Of a stretch of DNA of 64,000 nt, positions 28,293 to 36,525 are shown piece by piece. Location: contig NZ_JAMWEM010000005.1 of assembly GCF_024509525.1 (NCBI RefSeq), positions 62,001 through 126,000 of the forward strand, written 5' to 3'. A program made the translations under genes and the position numbers. This DNA is from Streptococcus suis. Lineage in GTDB: Bacteria > Bacillota > Bacilli > Lactobacillales > Streptococcaceae. Every line of letters begins with the position of its first letter. Position 1 is the first letter of the stretch. The notes under the pieces are model-generated. The model saw only the letters and a program-made list of their open reading frames with translations, was not told the origin of the DNA and searched no databases.

Positions 28293-28910
28293 ATGTCAGA
28301 TATTATGTACCCAGAGGTGTTAACCGTTGGAACAGGAGCTATTAAAGTGGCAGCTATTGGCGATAGTTTGACGTATGGATATGGATTGGAGGATCGTATT
28401 CGCGATGCTTATCCATGTATTTTAGCAGAATTGTTAGGAAGTCATTACCAAGTGTCCAATTTTGGTCTAAGTGGGCGCTCTCTTCAATCGACAACAGACT
28501 TTCCATATTTGAAGGAAGTTAATGCGCAGCTGTCACTGGAAAGTGAGGCGGATATTGTGATTATCATGATTGGGAGTAACGATAGCAGAGCACCTTATTG
28601 GAATCGCGAGCGGTTTGCCAGTGAGTACAGACAGCTGGTGGAGCGGTATATGAATTTGCCCAGCCAACCAGATGTTTATGTTGTAGTACCGCCTTATGTG
28701 CCGACTAGTCGCTTTGGACTTGATAATAGTATCATCAAAGAAGAATTACAGGTCATTATCCCAAATATTGCGGATGATTTAGGAATAAAATCTATTAATC
28801 TCTACCCTGTGACGGAAGCCCGTGTGGACTACTATAGTGACGGCCTCCATCTCACTCCAAAAGGAAACCGTATCATCGCTGAAGAAATTTATCACCATCT
28901 TTTTCAGTAA
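28293..28910 (+). CDS. SGNH/GDSL hydrolase
   Basis: A 205-residue esterase/lipase-like hydrolase without signal peptide. Block I IGDSLTYGYGLEDR carries the catalytic Ser; block III is IMIGSNDSRAPY (GxND); block V is YSDGLHLTPKGNRI with the catalytic Asp and His. The extended GYGL segment resembles TesA/arylesterase-type intracellular enzymes. AAGGAG is 6 nt before the ATG. Natural substrate unknown. Confidence 0.88.
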   Translation: MSDIMYPEVLTVGTGAIKVAAIGDSLTYGYGLEDRIRDAYPCILAELLGSHYQVSNFGLSGRSLQSTTDFPYLKEVNAQLSLESEADIVIIMIGSNDSRAPYWNRERFASEYRQLVERYMNLPSQPDVYVVVPPYVPTSRFGLDNSIIKEELQVIIPNIADDLGIKSINLYPVTEARVDYYSDGLHLTPKGNRIIAEEIYHHLFQ

Positions 28911-28966
28911 ACTTCGACAGAGTTTTTGAAAAAAGTGTGATATAATAGAGAGAGATTGGAGAAGAG

Positions 28967-29509
28967 ATGGTAAAACGAGATTTAATTAAAAATATTATTT
29001 TGACAATATCACTGATTCTGGGTTTGGTTGCGTTACGCTTTTACTTATTTGAACCCATTCAAATTACAGCGGCTATGTCAAATAATTATCTGAAACAAAA
29101 TGATGTTATTTTGACAGTAAAAGGAGCCGAGGTAAATTATGGGGACTTTGTTCTCTATCAGGTTGATAACAAGGAGTATGTAGGACGAATTATCGCAAAA
29201 TCTGGTGATACAGTAACCTATATGGATGATGTGTTTTATCGCAATAATGAAATTGTTGAAGAGTCTTATATTGAAGTAGCAGGGCATCTGGAATACTACA
29301 CAGAAGACTTTTCTATTACCAGTCTGACAAATGGGCAGACGGATACCGTGACGGAAAATACTTATCTGATTTTGAATGACAATCGGACCAACCAAGAGGA
29401 CAGTCGGACCTTTGGTTTAATTCCTGCTGAACAGGTCATCGGACGCCTGACCTTCCGCGTCAGTCCCCTCAGAGAATTTGGCTTTATCGATACTGGACTA
29501 GCTCAATAG
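28967..29509 (+). CDS. Signal peptidase I-like protein lacking the Ser-Lys dyad
   Basis: A 180-residue S26-family protein: N-terminal membrane helix (8-28), then the peptidase fold with LKQNDVIL, YGDFVLYQV, and box E as YLILNDNRTNQEDSRTFGLI (canonical GDNR..S.DSR). Box B, which should read SMxPT with the catalytic Ser, reads AAMSNNY (Ala36 at the Ser position), and the general-base Lys of Y.KR is Gly73 (YVGRII). Both catalytic residues therefore appear replaced, as in pilus-associated SipA-like pseudoenzymes. It lies between pyk and glmS without any pilus genes. Its own -10 TATAAT is at 28940-28945. Probably a membrane pseudoprotease with a binding or chaperone role. Confidence 0.8.
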   Translation: MVKRDLIKNIILTISLILGLVALRFYLFEPIQITAAMSNNYLKQNDVILTVKGAEVNYGDFVLYQVDNKEYVGRIIAKSGDTVTYMDDVFYRNNEIVEESYIEVAGHLEYYTEDFSITSLTNGQTDTVTENTYLILNDNRTNQEDSRTFGLIPAEQVIGRLTFRVSPLREFGFIDTGLAQ

Positions 29510-29527
29510 AGCTAGTTTTTTCTTCAC

Positions 29528-29625
29528 AAATCAGGCTATACCAATTTTTATCTTGACAAGTTTAAATTCTTTTTATATACTGTTTTTACTGGTTTTTATG
29601 AAAGTAAATCAGACTATACCAATTT
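29528..29625 (+). promoter_or_regulatory. glmS promoter flanked by two NagR-like operators
   Basis: Promoter TTGACA (29553-29558), 17-bp spacer, TATACT (29576-29581). Two near-identical 20-mers, AAATCAGGCTATACCAATTT (29528-29547) and AAATCAGACTATACCAATTT (29606-29625), lie upstream of -35 and in the leader. Their complement contains TTGGTATAG, the core of the HutC/GntR operator used by streptococcal NagR on nagB and glmS. Confidence 0.7.
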
Positions 29626-29665
29626 GAAGAAAGTTCAATTTCTCTAGAAATTGAAGGTGATATAT

Positions 29666-31480
29666 ATGTGTGGAATTGTTGGTGTTGTAGGAAATACAAA
29701 TGCAACGGACATTTTGATTCAAGGTCTTGAAAAGTTAGAATACCGTGGTTATGATTCAGCAGGTATTTTTGTAACAGGTGGCGACCAGTCACACTTGGTC
29801 AAGGCTGTTGGACGCATTGCAGAGCTGTCTGATAAAGTGGGTGATACGACTGAAGGAACAACAGGAATCGGTCATACTCGCTGGGCAACTCACGGCAAAC
29901 CAACTGAGGATAATGCTCACCCACATACCTCACAAACGGGTCGTTTTGTCCTGGTTCACAACGGTGTGATTGAAAATTACCTTGAGATGAAAAATGACTA
30001 CTTGGCTGGTCATGATTTCAAGGGTCAGACAGATACAGAAATCGCTGTTCACTTAATCGGCAAATTTGTCGAAGAAGACGGTTTGTCTGTTTTGGAAGCC
30101 TTCAAAAAAGCTCTTCATATTATTCAAGGTTCCTATGCCTTTGCCTTGATTGATGCTGAAAACCCTGACACTATTTACGTTGCCAAAAACAAATCACCGC
30201 TTTTGATTGGTTTGGGCGACGGTTACAACATGGTCTGCTCAGATGCCATGGCGATGATTCGTGAAACAAGCGAATACATGGAAATTCACGACAAAGAATT
30301 GGTTATTGTGACCAAAGACAGCGTTCAAGTGACAGACTACGAAGGCAATGCCATTGAACGTGGTAGCTACACAGCTGAATTGGACTTGTCAGATATCGGT
30401 AAGGGAACCTATCCATTCTACATGCTCAAGGAGATTGACGAGCAGCCAACCGTTATGCGGAAGTTGATTTCGACCTATGCAGATGCGGACGGCAAGATGA
30501 CGGTGGATCCTGCTATTGTGAAAGCTGTTCAAGAAGCAGACCGCATTTACATCTTGGCAGCAGGAACGTCTTACAATGCTGGTTATGCTTCTAAGAACAT
30601 GATTGAAGCTTTGACAGATACACCTGTTGAGCTGGGGGTTGCATCTGAGTGGGCTTACCACTTGCCAATTCTCAGCAAGAAGCCACTCTTTATCCTCTTG
30701 ACCCAATCAGGAGAAACAGCAGATAGCCGTCAGGTTTTGGTGCGTGCCAATGAATTGGGGATTCCAAGTTTGACGATTACAAACGTACCAGGATCAACCC
30801 TTTCACGTGAAGCGACTTATACTATGTTGCTCCATGCAGGTCCTGAGATTGCCGTTGCCTCAACCAAGGCTTACACAGCTCAAGTAGCCACTCTTGCCTT
30901 CTTGTCTAAGGCTGTTGGTGAAGCCAATGGTAAGCAAGAGGCAATCGACTTTGACTTAGTGCATGAATTATCAATCGTTGCCCAGTCTATCGAAGCGACG
31001 CTTTCTGAGAAAGACTTGATTGCTGAAAAAGTTGAAAAACTCTTGGCAACCACTCGTAATGCTTTCTATATCGGTCGTGGAAATGACTACTATGTAACCA
31101 TTGAAGCGGCTCTTAAGTTAAAAGAAATTTCCTATATTCAATGCGAAGGCTTTGCGGCTGGAGAATTGAAGCACGGTACTATCTCCTTGATTGAAGACGG
31201 TACTCCAGTGATTGCTTTGCTTTCTTCTAATGAAAAGGTAGCAGCGCATACACGTGGAAACGTTGCAGAGGTTGTTTCTCGTGGTGCTCACACTTTGATT
31301 GTGGTGGAAGAGGGCTTGGATCGTGAATGCGATGATATTGTGGTCAACAAGGTACATCCATTCTTATCAAGCATCTCTATGGTGATTCCAACTCAGTTGA
31401 TTGCCTATTATGCGTCCTTCCAACGTGGTTTGGATGTCGATAAACCTCGTAACCTTGCAAAAGCCGTTACGGTTGAATAA
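29666..31480 (+). CDS. glmS: Glutamine-fructose-6-phosphate aminotransferase (isomerizing)
   Basis: Makes glucosamine-6-phosphate from fructose-6-phosphate and glutamine, entry to cell-wall amino sugars. 604 residues: N-terminal glutaminase with the nucleophile right after Met (MCGIVGVVG), RWATHGKPTEDNAHPH, and two SIS domains (AAGTSYNAGYASKNM; GRGNDYYVTIEAALKLKE), ending DKPRNLAKAVTVE. The start must be ATG 29666 because the cysteine has to become residue 1; a frame extending 5 codons upstream is not used. No glmS ribozyme core was seen; control is more likely through the two operator repeats. Confidence 0.96.
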   Translation: MCGIVGVVGNTNATDILIQGLEKLEYRGYDSAGIFVTGGDQSHLVKAVGRIAELSDKVGDTTEGTTGIGHTRWATHGKPTEDNAHPHTSQTGRFVLVHNGVIENYLEMKNDYLAGHDFKGQTDTEIAVHLIGKFVEEDGLSVLEAFKKALHIIQGSYAFALIDAENPDTIYVAKNKSPLLIGLGDGYNMVCSDAMAMIRETSEYMEIHDKELVIVTKDSVQVTDYEGNAIERGSYTAELDLSDIGKGTYPFYMLKEIDEQPTVMRKLISTYADADGKMTVDPAIVKAVQEADRIYILAAGTSYNAGYASKNMIEALTDTPVELGVASEWAYHLPILSKKPLFILLTQSGETADSRQVLVRANELGIPSLTITNVPGSTLSREATYTMLLHAGPEIAVASTKAYTAQVATLAFLSKAVGEANGKQEAIDFDLVHELSIVAQSIEATLSEKDLIAEKVEKLLATTRNAFYIGRGNDYYVTIEAALKLKEISYIQCEGFAAGELKHGTISLIEDGTPVIALLSSNEKVAAHTRGNVAEVVSRGAHTLIVVEEGLDRECDDIVVNKVHPFLSSISMVIPTQLIAYYASFQRGLDVDKPRNLAKAVTVE

Positions 31481-31486
31481 ATATGA

Positions 31487-31516
31487 ACGGATTTGGGTAG
31501 CCAAGTCCGTTTTTTT
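31487..31516 (+). terminator. glmS terminator
   Basis: ACGGATTTGG (31487-31496) GTAG CCAAGTCCGT (31501-31510), one G-U pair, then T-run. Confidence 0.85.
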
Positions 31517-31591
31517 AGAACAATATACGGAAATTGCGTTGAATTTTATAAAAATTCTGAAAAATCACTAGGAAAATACATCATAATCTGT

Positions 31592-31597
31592 TATAAT
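31592..31597 (+). promoter_or_regulatory. -10 element of the amino-acid ABC operon
   Basis: TATAAT preceded by TGT (extended -10); no clear -35. It gives a leader of about 25 nt before the permease gene. Confidence 0.55.
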
Positions 31598-31626
31598 GGT
31601 ACCTAATCATAATTTAGGAGGGGACT

Positions 31627-32268
31627 ATGGACTATATTTTACAAGTTTTGCCTAGTTTGTTGAAAGGCGCGGCTGTATCGCTACAAGTATTTGTCTGGGT
31701 ACTAGTTCTATCCCTTCCTTTGGGTGCGATTCTAGCATTCTTGATGCAGATTCGTTTTGCTCCGTTACGATGGTTATTGCATATTTATGTCTTAGTTATG
31801 CGGGGGACACCTTTACTCTTGCAGCTAATCTTTGTGTACTATGTTTTGCCTAGCTTAGGTGTCAATCTCGAACGGATGCCGGCGATTTTAGTGGCCTTTA
31901 CACTTAATTATGCTGCGTATTTTTCTGAAATCTTTAGAGGTGGTATTGAGGCAATTCCAGCAGGACAGTACGAAGCTTCTAAGGTACTGAAATTTACACC
32001 TTTTCAAACCATCCGCTACATCGTCTTACCACAGGTTGTGAAGGTGGTCCTACCAAGTGTTTTCAACGAAGTCATTACCTTAGTAAAAGATACTTCATTG
32101 GTGTACGCTTTAGGAGTGAGCGATCTTCTGTTGGCTAGTCGAACTGCAGCTAACCGTGACGCGAGTCTGGCACCGATGTTTATTGCAGGCGCTATCTATT
32201 TACTTATGATTGGGGTAGTGACCTTGGCTTCTAAACAAATTGAAAAGAAATTTGACTACTATAAATAG
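31627..32268 (+). CDS. Amino-acid ABC transporter permease
   Basis: A 213-residue HisM/GlnP-type permease with three to five helices. Seen: RGTPLLLQLIFVYY and the EAA loop IEAIPAGQYEASKVLKFTPFQTIRYIVLPQ, then ITLVKDTSLVYALGVSDLL. AGGAGGGG precedes the ATG. With the ATPase (11 nt later) and the lipoprotein it makes a polar-amino-acid importer. Which amino acid is not determined by sequence. Confidence 0.92.
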   Translation: MDYILQVLPSLLKGAAVSLQVFVWVLVLSLPLGAILAFLMQIRFAPLRWLLHIYVLVMRGTPLLLQLIFVYYVLPSLGVNLERMPAILVAFTLNYAAYFSEIFRGGIEAIPAGQYEASKVLKFTPFQTIRYIVLPQVVKVVLPSVFNEVITLVKDTSLVYALGVSDLLLASRTAANRDASLAPMFIAGAIYLLMIGVVTLASKQIEKKFDYYK

Positions 32269-32279
32269 GAGGAATTGTC

Positions 32280-32912
32280 ATGTTAGAATTACGCAATTTA
32301 TCTAAACGCTTTGATAACAAACAGATTTTCTCCAATTATGATTTGGTCATTCCAGAGGGCAAGATTGTGGCTATTGTTGGTCAATCCGGTGGCGGAAAGA
32401 CAACGCTACTTCGTATGCTAGCTGGTTTGGAATCGATTGATGAGGGAACCTTGATTTATAACGGGCAAGAACTGCCCGTGGAAGAGTTAGGGAAACGACA
32501 TCTGCTGGGCTTTGTCTTTCAGGACTTCCAGCTTTTCCCTCACTTGTCTGTTTTGGAAAACTTGGTCCTGTCTCCTGTGAAAACCCAGGAAATGCCACGT
32601 CAAGAGGCAGAAGACAAGGCCCGGAAATTACTTGAGAAGCTTGGTTTAGCTAACCATGCAGATGCTTATCCATTCTCCCTCTCTGGTGGTCAGAAGCAAC
32701 GAGTGGCCCTTGCTCGTGCTATGATGATTGATCCTGAAATCATTGGCTATGATGAGCCAACCTCAGCTTTGGATCCTGAACTGAGGAGGGAAGTGGAAAA
32801 TCTCATCCTACAAAACCGTGACACTGGCATTACACAGATTGTAGTGACCCATGATATGCAGTTTGCAGAGAATATTGCGGATGAGATTATCAAGATTGAG
32901 CCCAAACATTAG
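32280..32912 (+). CDS. Amino-acid ABC transporter ATP-binding protein
   Basis: A 210-residue ATPase, slightly short for the GlnQ class (about 240). Walker A VGQSGGGKTTLLR (about 34-46), Q-loop VFQDFQLFPHLSV, signature LSGGQKQRVALARA, Walker B IIGYDEPTSALDP, switch VTHDMQFAE. AGGAGG lies 8 nt before the ATG. Confidence 0.92.
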   Translation: MLELRNLSKRFDNKQIFSNYDLVIPEGKIVAIVGQSGGGKTTLLRMLAGLESIDEGTLIYNGQELPVEELGKRHLLGFVFQDFQLFPHLSVLENLVLSPVKTQEMPRQEAEDKARKLLEKLGLANHADAYPFSLSGGQKQRVALARAMMIDPEIIGYDEPTSALDPELRREVENLILQNRDTGITQIVVTHDMQFAENIADEIIKIEPKH

Positions 32913-32927
32913 AATAGGATATCGATT

Positions 32928-33761
32928 ATGAAAATGAAAAAAATAATTATTGGCGCTGTCGCTTTTCTCTCTACCCTTAGTCTAGCTGCTTGCAGTTCGT
33001 CACAAGAGACTAGTCAGGATAAATGGTCTAGTTATGAAGAAGAGAAGAAGATTACCATCGGTTTTGACAAAACCTTTGTACCAATGGGATTCGAGGATAC
33101 GGACGGAAGTTATATCGGATTTGATATTGACTTGGCAACTGCTGTTTTTGAAAAATATGGTATAGAGATTGAATGGCAACCAATCGATTGGGATTTGAAA
33201 GAGACCGAACTTAATAATGGTAATATTGATTTGATTTGGAATGGCTATTCTGTAACAGATGAACGAAAAGAAAAGGTTCTATTTACAGAATCCTATATGG
33301 AAAACAAACAAGTGTTAGTGACTAAGAAATCATCTGGTATTGTAGCAACTTCTGACATGAAAGATAAGGTCTTGGGAGCGCAAGCAGGTTCGTCAGGATA
33401 TTCAATCTTTGAGGAACGGCCAGAAGTTCTAAAGGATATTGTAGCCAACAATGATGCTACCCAGTATTCAACTTTTAATGAAGCATTGATTGATCTCAAA
33501 AATGATCGTATTGATGGTCTCTTGATTGATCGTGTTTATGCTAATTACTACTTGCAACAAGAAGGTCTGATTGATGAGTATAATATTATCGATGTTGGCT
33601 ATGATGATGGCTCATTTGCAGTTGGTGCAAGAAAGACAGATGAGACCTTGGTCAAGAAAATAAATGCAGCCTTTGCCGAGCTTTATGCTGAAGGAACATT
33701 CCAGGAAATTTCTGAAAAATGGTTTGGCGATGATGTTGCAACCGAGGAAATTAAAAAATAA
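32928..33761 (+). CDS. Amino-acid ABC transporter substrate-binding lipoprotein
   Basis: A 277-residue family 3 solute-binding protein. Signal peptide with lipobox SLAAC (lipidated Cys22), then a Ser-rich linker. SBP_bac_3 signatures: KITIGFDKTFVPMGFED.DGSYIGFDIDLA, IDLIWNGYSVTDERK, LGAQAGSSGYSI, and the C-terminal YAEGTFQEISEKWFG. The ribosome site AATAGGAT is moderate. Last gene of the importer; immediately beyond it lie insertion-sequence remnants. Confidence 0.92.
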   Translation: MKMKKIIIGAVAFLSTLSLAACSSSQETSQDKWSSYEEEKKITIGFDKTFVPMGFEDTDGSYIGFDIDLATAVFEKYGIEIEWQPIDWDLKETELNNGNIDLIWNGYSVTDERKEKVLFTESYMENKQVLVTKKSSGIVATSDMKDKVLGAQAGSSGYSIFEERPEVLKDIVANNDATQYSTFNEALIDLKNDRIDGLLIDRVYANYYLQQEGLIDEYNIIDVGYDDGSFAVGARKTDETLVKKINAAFAELYAEGTFQEISEKWFGDDVATEEIKK

Positions 33762-33900
33762 TAAGCAGATTTGTGAGTTTGCTCAGATTGAAGAAATAAA
33801 TCTATATTAGATGATGATATACTCCCTTTATAGTGGACAGTGAAAAAACAAAAATTTTCACTAGAAACTATAAAGGGAGTTTTACTATGTCAAAAATTTG

Positions 33901-35318
33901 GGCTCTTTGTCAACTGTAGTGGGTAGACGAAAAGCTAACACCTAGAGAGGACGAACTTCGTTCTCTCTTTCTTTATGTTCAAAGCAATCAAAATTCGTTT
34001 TTTAAAATTTTCAAAGTTCCTGAAACCAAAGGCATTTCTCTTAATGACTTTGATGAGATTGTTGGTAGCTTCCAGTTTGGCGTTGGAATAGGGCAATTCT
34101 AGGGCATTCAATACCTTTGTCTTTATCCTTTAGAAATGTCTTAAATATCGTCTGGAAAATGGGATTAACAGTGGCTATTTCCTGTTCGATAAGATTAAAG
34201 AAATGATCTGAGTTTTTCTCTTGGAAATGGAACAAGAGAAATTGATAGAGTTCATAGTGCTGTCGGAGTTCATTCGAGTAGGATAGGAGTTTTTCTAGAA
34301 TTTCCCTGTTAGTCAAATGCATTCGAAACATAGGGCGATAAAATCGTTTATCGCTGAGTTTACGGCTATCTTGTTGTATCAATTTCCAGTAACGTTTCAA
34401 GGCTCGGTATTCGTGCGATTTTCTGTCGAATTGATTCATAATTTGAATACGGACACGGTTCATAGCACGACTAAGGTGTTGCACGATATGAAAGCGGTCG
34501 AGTACAATTTTTGCATTCGGAAATAGCTGTCTAGCCAATTTGTAGTAGGGACTAAACATATCCATGGTAATGACTTTGACGCGATTTCTAACCTTTCTAG
34601 GATAGCGTAGAAAGTGGTTTCGGATGGTTACTTGAGTTCTTCCATCCAGAACAGTTATGACATTTAGGGAGTTGAAATCTTGGGCGATAAAACTCATTTT
34701 TCCTTTCTTAAAAGCATACTCATCCCAGCTCATCACCTCTGGTAAGGTGTTCCAATCTGTTTCAAACTTGAACTCATTGAGCTTTCTGATAACTGATGAT
34801 GTTGAGAGATAGCCTGTTTGCAATATGTGTCATTGCTTGATTTTCGATGAGTAATTGAGCGATTTTCTGGTTAACAGTGACAGCGATTTGGTTGTTCTTC
34901 TTAACAAGAGGAGTTTCAGCGACCGCCATTTTTCTGCACTCTTTACACTTAAAACGACGCTTTCTAAGACGAATAAGTAAGGGATAGCCAGCTGTTTCTA
35001 GGTAGGGAATTTTGGAGGCTTTTTGGAAATCGTATTTTGCCATTTGTCCCTTGCAGGAAGGGCATTTAGGGTAGGGGCTGTGTAATCCAAGTGACCGTGG
35101 AGTTCTAAGTGAGTTCCCATATCATATTCATCAGTGATAACGATATTTTTGTCTTTAATTCTGAGAAAATTTGTGATAAGATTTAGTTGTTCCATATGAG
35201 TCTTTCTAATGTGAGTTTGGTTGCTTTTCATTATAGGTCATATGGGACTTTTTGTATATACTCAAAAAGGCTCCATAATCTCCTTGGCGGGTTTACCCAC
35301 TACAGAAATTATAGAGCC
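33901..35318 (-). mobile_element. ISL3-family insertion sequence (IS1193-like), decayed
   Basis: Both ends carry GGCTCT...CTGTAGTGGGTA inverted repeats (33901-33929; complement at 35290-35318). The flanks are an exact 8-bp duplication AAAATTTG (33893-33900 and 35319-35326), the expected ISL3 target duplication. The single transposase gene inside has several frameshifts, so the element cannot move itself. Confidence 0.85.
33935..35195 (-). pseudogene. ISL3 transposase, three frameshifts
   Basis: Starts MEQLNLITNFLRIKD (35195) and ends KERTKFVLSRC-stop (33935). Fragments in three frames reconstruct the family: a CPSCKG...CKECRKM zinc region, then SVIRKLNEFKFETDWN, MSWDEYAFKKGK with a DDE Asp, ITMDMFSPYYKLARQLFPNAKIVLDRFHIVQH, and the helical tail. 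Shifts: a 5-nt insertion (ACCCT) near 35075, one near 34810 (after ANRLS), and an extra G near 34115 (KDKDKG instead of KDKDK-V/I). Non-functional. Confidence 0.85.
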
Positions 35319-35326
35319 AAAATTTG

Positions 35327-36042
35327 TATCTGATAAGCTAGAAATTGTTCTACTCCACTTGGAAGCGGTGGAATCACTTAGCTGGTTAGCTAGGCACCAT
35401 GGTGTGTCTAAAGACACCCTATTGAACTAGGTTCGGAAATACAAAGAAGCTGGTGTTGAGGGGCTAGAGGAAAGCCGTCGCTGGACGAAATATAGTAAGG
35501 AACTAAAGGAATAAGCTGTTTCCGACTAACTCAATGGTCAGGGAAGTTTAAGAAGTCTAAGTGAAAAGTACGATATTTCTGACCCTTATGTTCTCAGAGC
35601 CTGGATAAAACGTCATACTAGAGGTAAAGAATTGAAAGCTACTAGTAAAGGAATGAGCCGTATGAAACAAGGACGCAAGTCAACGTTTGAAGAACGGGTT
35701 GAGATTGTCAACTTTCTCCTTTCCCATGAGAAAGATTACCAAGGGGCTGTTGAGAAGTATGGTGCTTCCTACCAACAGATCTTTTCGTGGGTCAGAAAGT
35801 TCGAGAAGGACGGTTCTAACGGCCTCCTTCCTAGATCGTCGTGGAAAGGCCTGGAAAGCAAGCCTAATTTGTCTCCAGAAGAAGAGTTACGTCTAAAAAT
35901 CAAGCAACAGAAAGAACGGGTTAAGTATCTTGAAATGGGGAATGGCCTGCTAAAAAAGTTAGAAGAAATCAAACGACGAAACGACGGTAAAGCTTGGTCG
36001 CCACTTGAAAACCTTCCAAGCGATGAAAGAATATGCGAATGA
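35327..36042 (+). pseudogene. IS3-family OrfA (HTH protein), multiple stops
   Basis: Continuation of the IS3 orfA after the ISL3 insertion. The reconstruction reads FVSDKLEIVLLHLE.VESLSWLARHHGVSKDTLLN-stop-VRKYKEAGVEGLEESRRWTKYSKELKE-stop-AVSD-stop-LNGQGSLRSLSEKYDISDPYVLRAWIKRHTRG, then an intact stretch MKQGRKSTFEERVEIVNFLLSHEKDY...QQIFSWVRKFEKDG. Two helix-turn-helix units are visible. Stops at 35428 and near 35512 and 35528 disable it. The 14 nt before the ISL3 copy do not rejoin in frame, so decay may predate that insertion. Confidence 0.75.
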
Positions 36043-36117
36043 ACAGGAAGAGGCTTCCATCAGTCACTTGTGCCGTATTCTAAAGGTATCTCGCTCAGGC
36101 TACTACAAGTATGAAGA
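36005..36117 (+). pseudogene. IS3-family OrfB, N-terminal fragment
   Basis: TFQAMKEYANEQEEASISHLCRILKVSRSGYYKY is the usual N-terminus of IS150-group transposases; it overlaps the orfA end as in programmed -1 frameshift elements. After YYKY the sequence changes to a different, membrane-protein-like reading; the DDE domain is missing. Confidence 0.75.
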
Positions 36118-36127
36118 ATTTTTCTTC

Positions 36128-36373
36128 CAAGGACTACTATTGAGTACCAACAAAAAACATCGTCCGTGGGTTCTACTTTTCTCAACTATTGTACGGACCT
36201 CCTTCCATACCTATCAAGGTTAGCCGCCTACTCTTGTTATCGGTGTTGTATTAGGGCTATTCTATTATTCCCTTTATACACGTAAAAATGATAACCTTTT
36301 ACCATTCTTTCTCGGTCATGCTTTGGTAGATATGGTTGGGACCAGTTTCTTCTATCTGTTCATAGCAGGCTAG
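36128..36373 (+). pseudogene. CPBP-family intramembrane protease, C-terminal fragment
   Basis: In one frame: LLSTNKKHRPWVLLFSTIV, RTSFHTYQG, TAG at 36221-36223, then PPTLVIGVVLGLFYYSLYTRKNDNLLPFFLGHALVDMVG and TAG at 36371. The two motifs FHTYQG(W) and LGHALVD match the last conserved blocks of CPBP (Abi) membrane proteases. The first TAG probably replaced TGG (Trp). The N-terminal half was lost at the IS3 junction. A terminator follows. Confidence 0.65.
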
Positions 36374-36421
36374 TAGTTGAATTACCTTTTATATTATCCG
36401 AGTTAACCTATTCAGTGAAAG

Positions 36422-36450
36422 TGAGAGAAATCGTCTCTCATTTTTCTTTT
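36422..36450 (+). terminator. Terminator after the CPBP fragment
   Basis: TGAGAG (36422-36427) with CTCTCA (36435-36440), then a T-rich run. Confidence 0.6.
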
Positions 36451-36469
36451 ATTTTAGGTTGATATGTGC

Positions 36470-36475
36470 TATAAT
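36470..36475 (+). promoter_or_regulatory. -10 element of the envelope operon
   Basis: TATAAT preceded by TGC (extended -10), 26 nt before AAAGGAG. No -35 match at the right distance. Confidence 0.5.
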
Positions 36476-36525
36476 TATATAGCTAACTATACTTAACATA
36501 AAAGGAGAATGAGGCAAAAGAAGTA

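Larger units (their letters stand above)
33821..36117 (+). mobile_element. IS3-family element remnant, interrupted by an ISL3 element
   Basis: Left end near TATAGTGGACAGTGAAA (about 33829). A perfect 14-bp inverted repeat ACTCCCTTTATAGT (33821-33834) / ACTATAAAGGGAGT (33867-33880) spans the left end and the orfA start, typical of IS3 elements protected from outside transcription. orfA begins at ATG 33887 and is cut after 14 nt by the ISL3 copy; the rest resumes at 35319. The right part stops abruptly near 36117, within orfB. Inactive. Confidence 0.75.

Noticed and set aside
29582..29665. glmS ribozyme upstream of glmS
   Set aside because: The glmS leader is under 90 nt and shows no ribozyme core; the two operator repeats explain regulation better.
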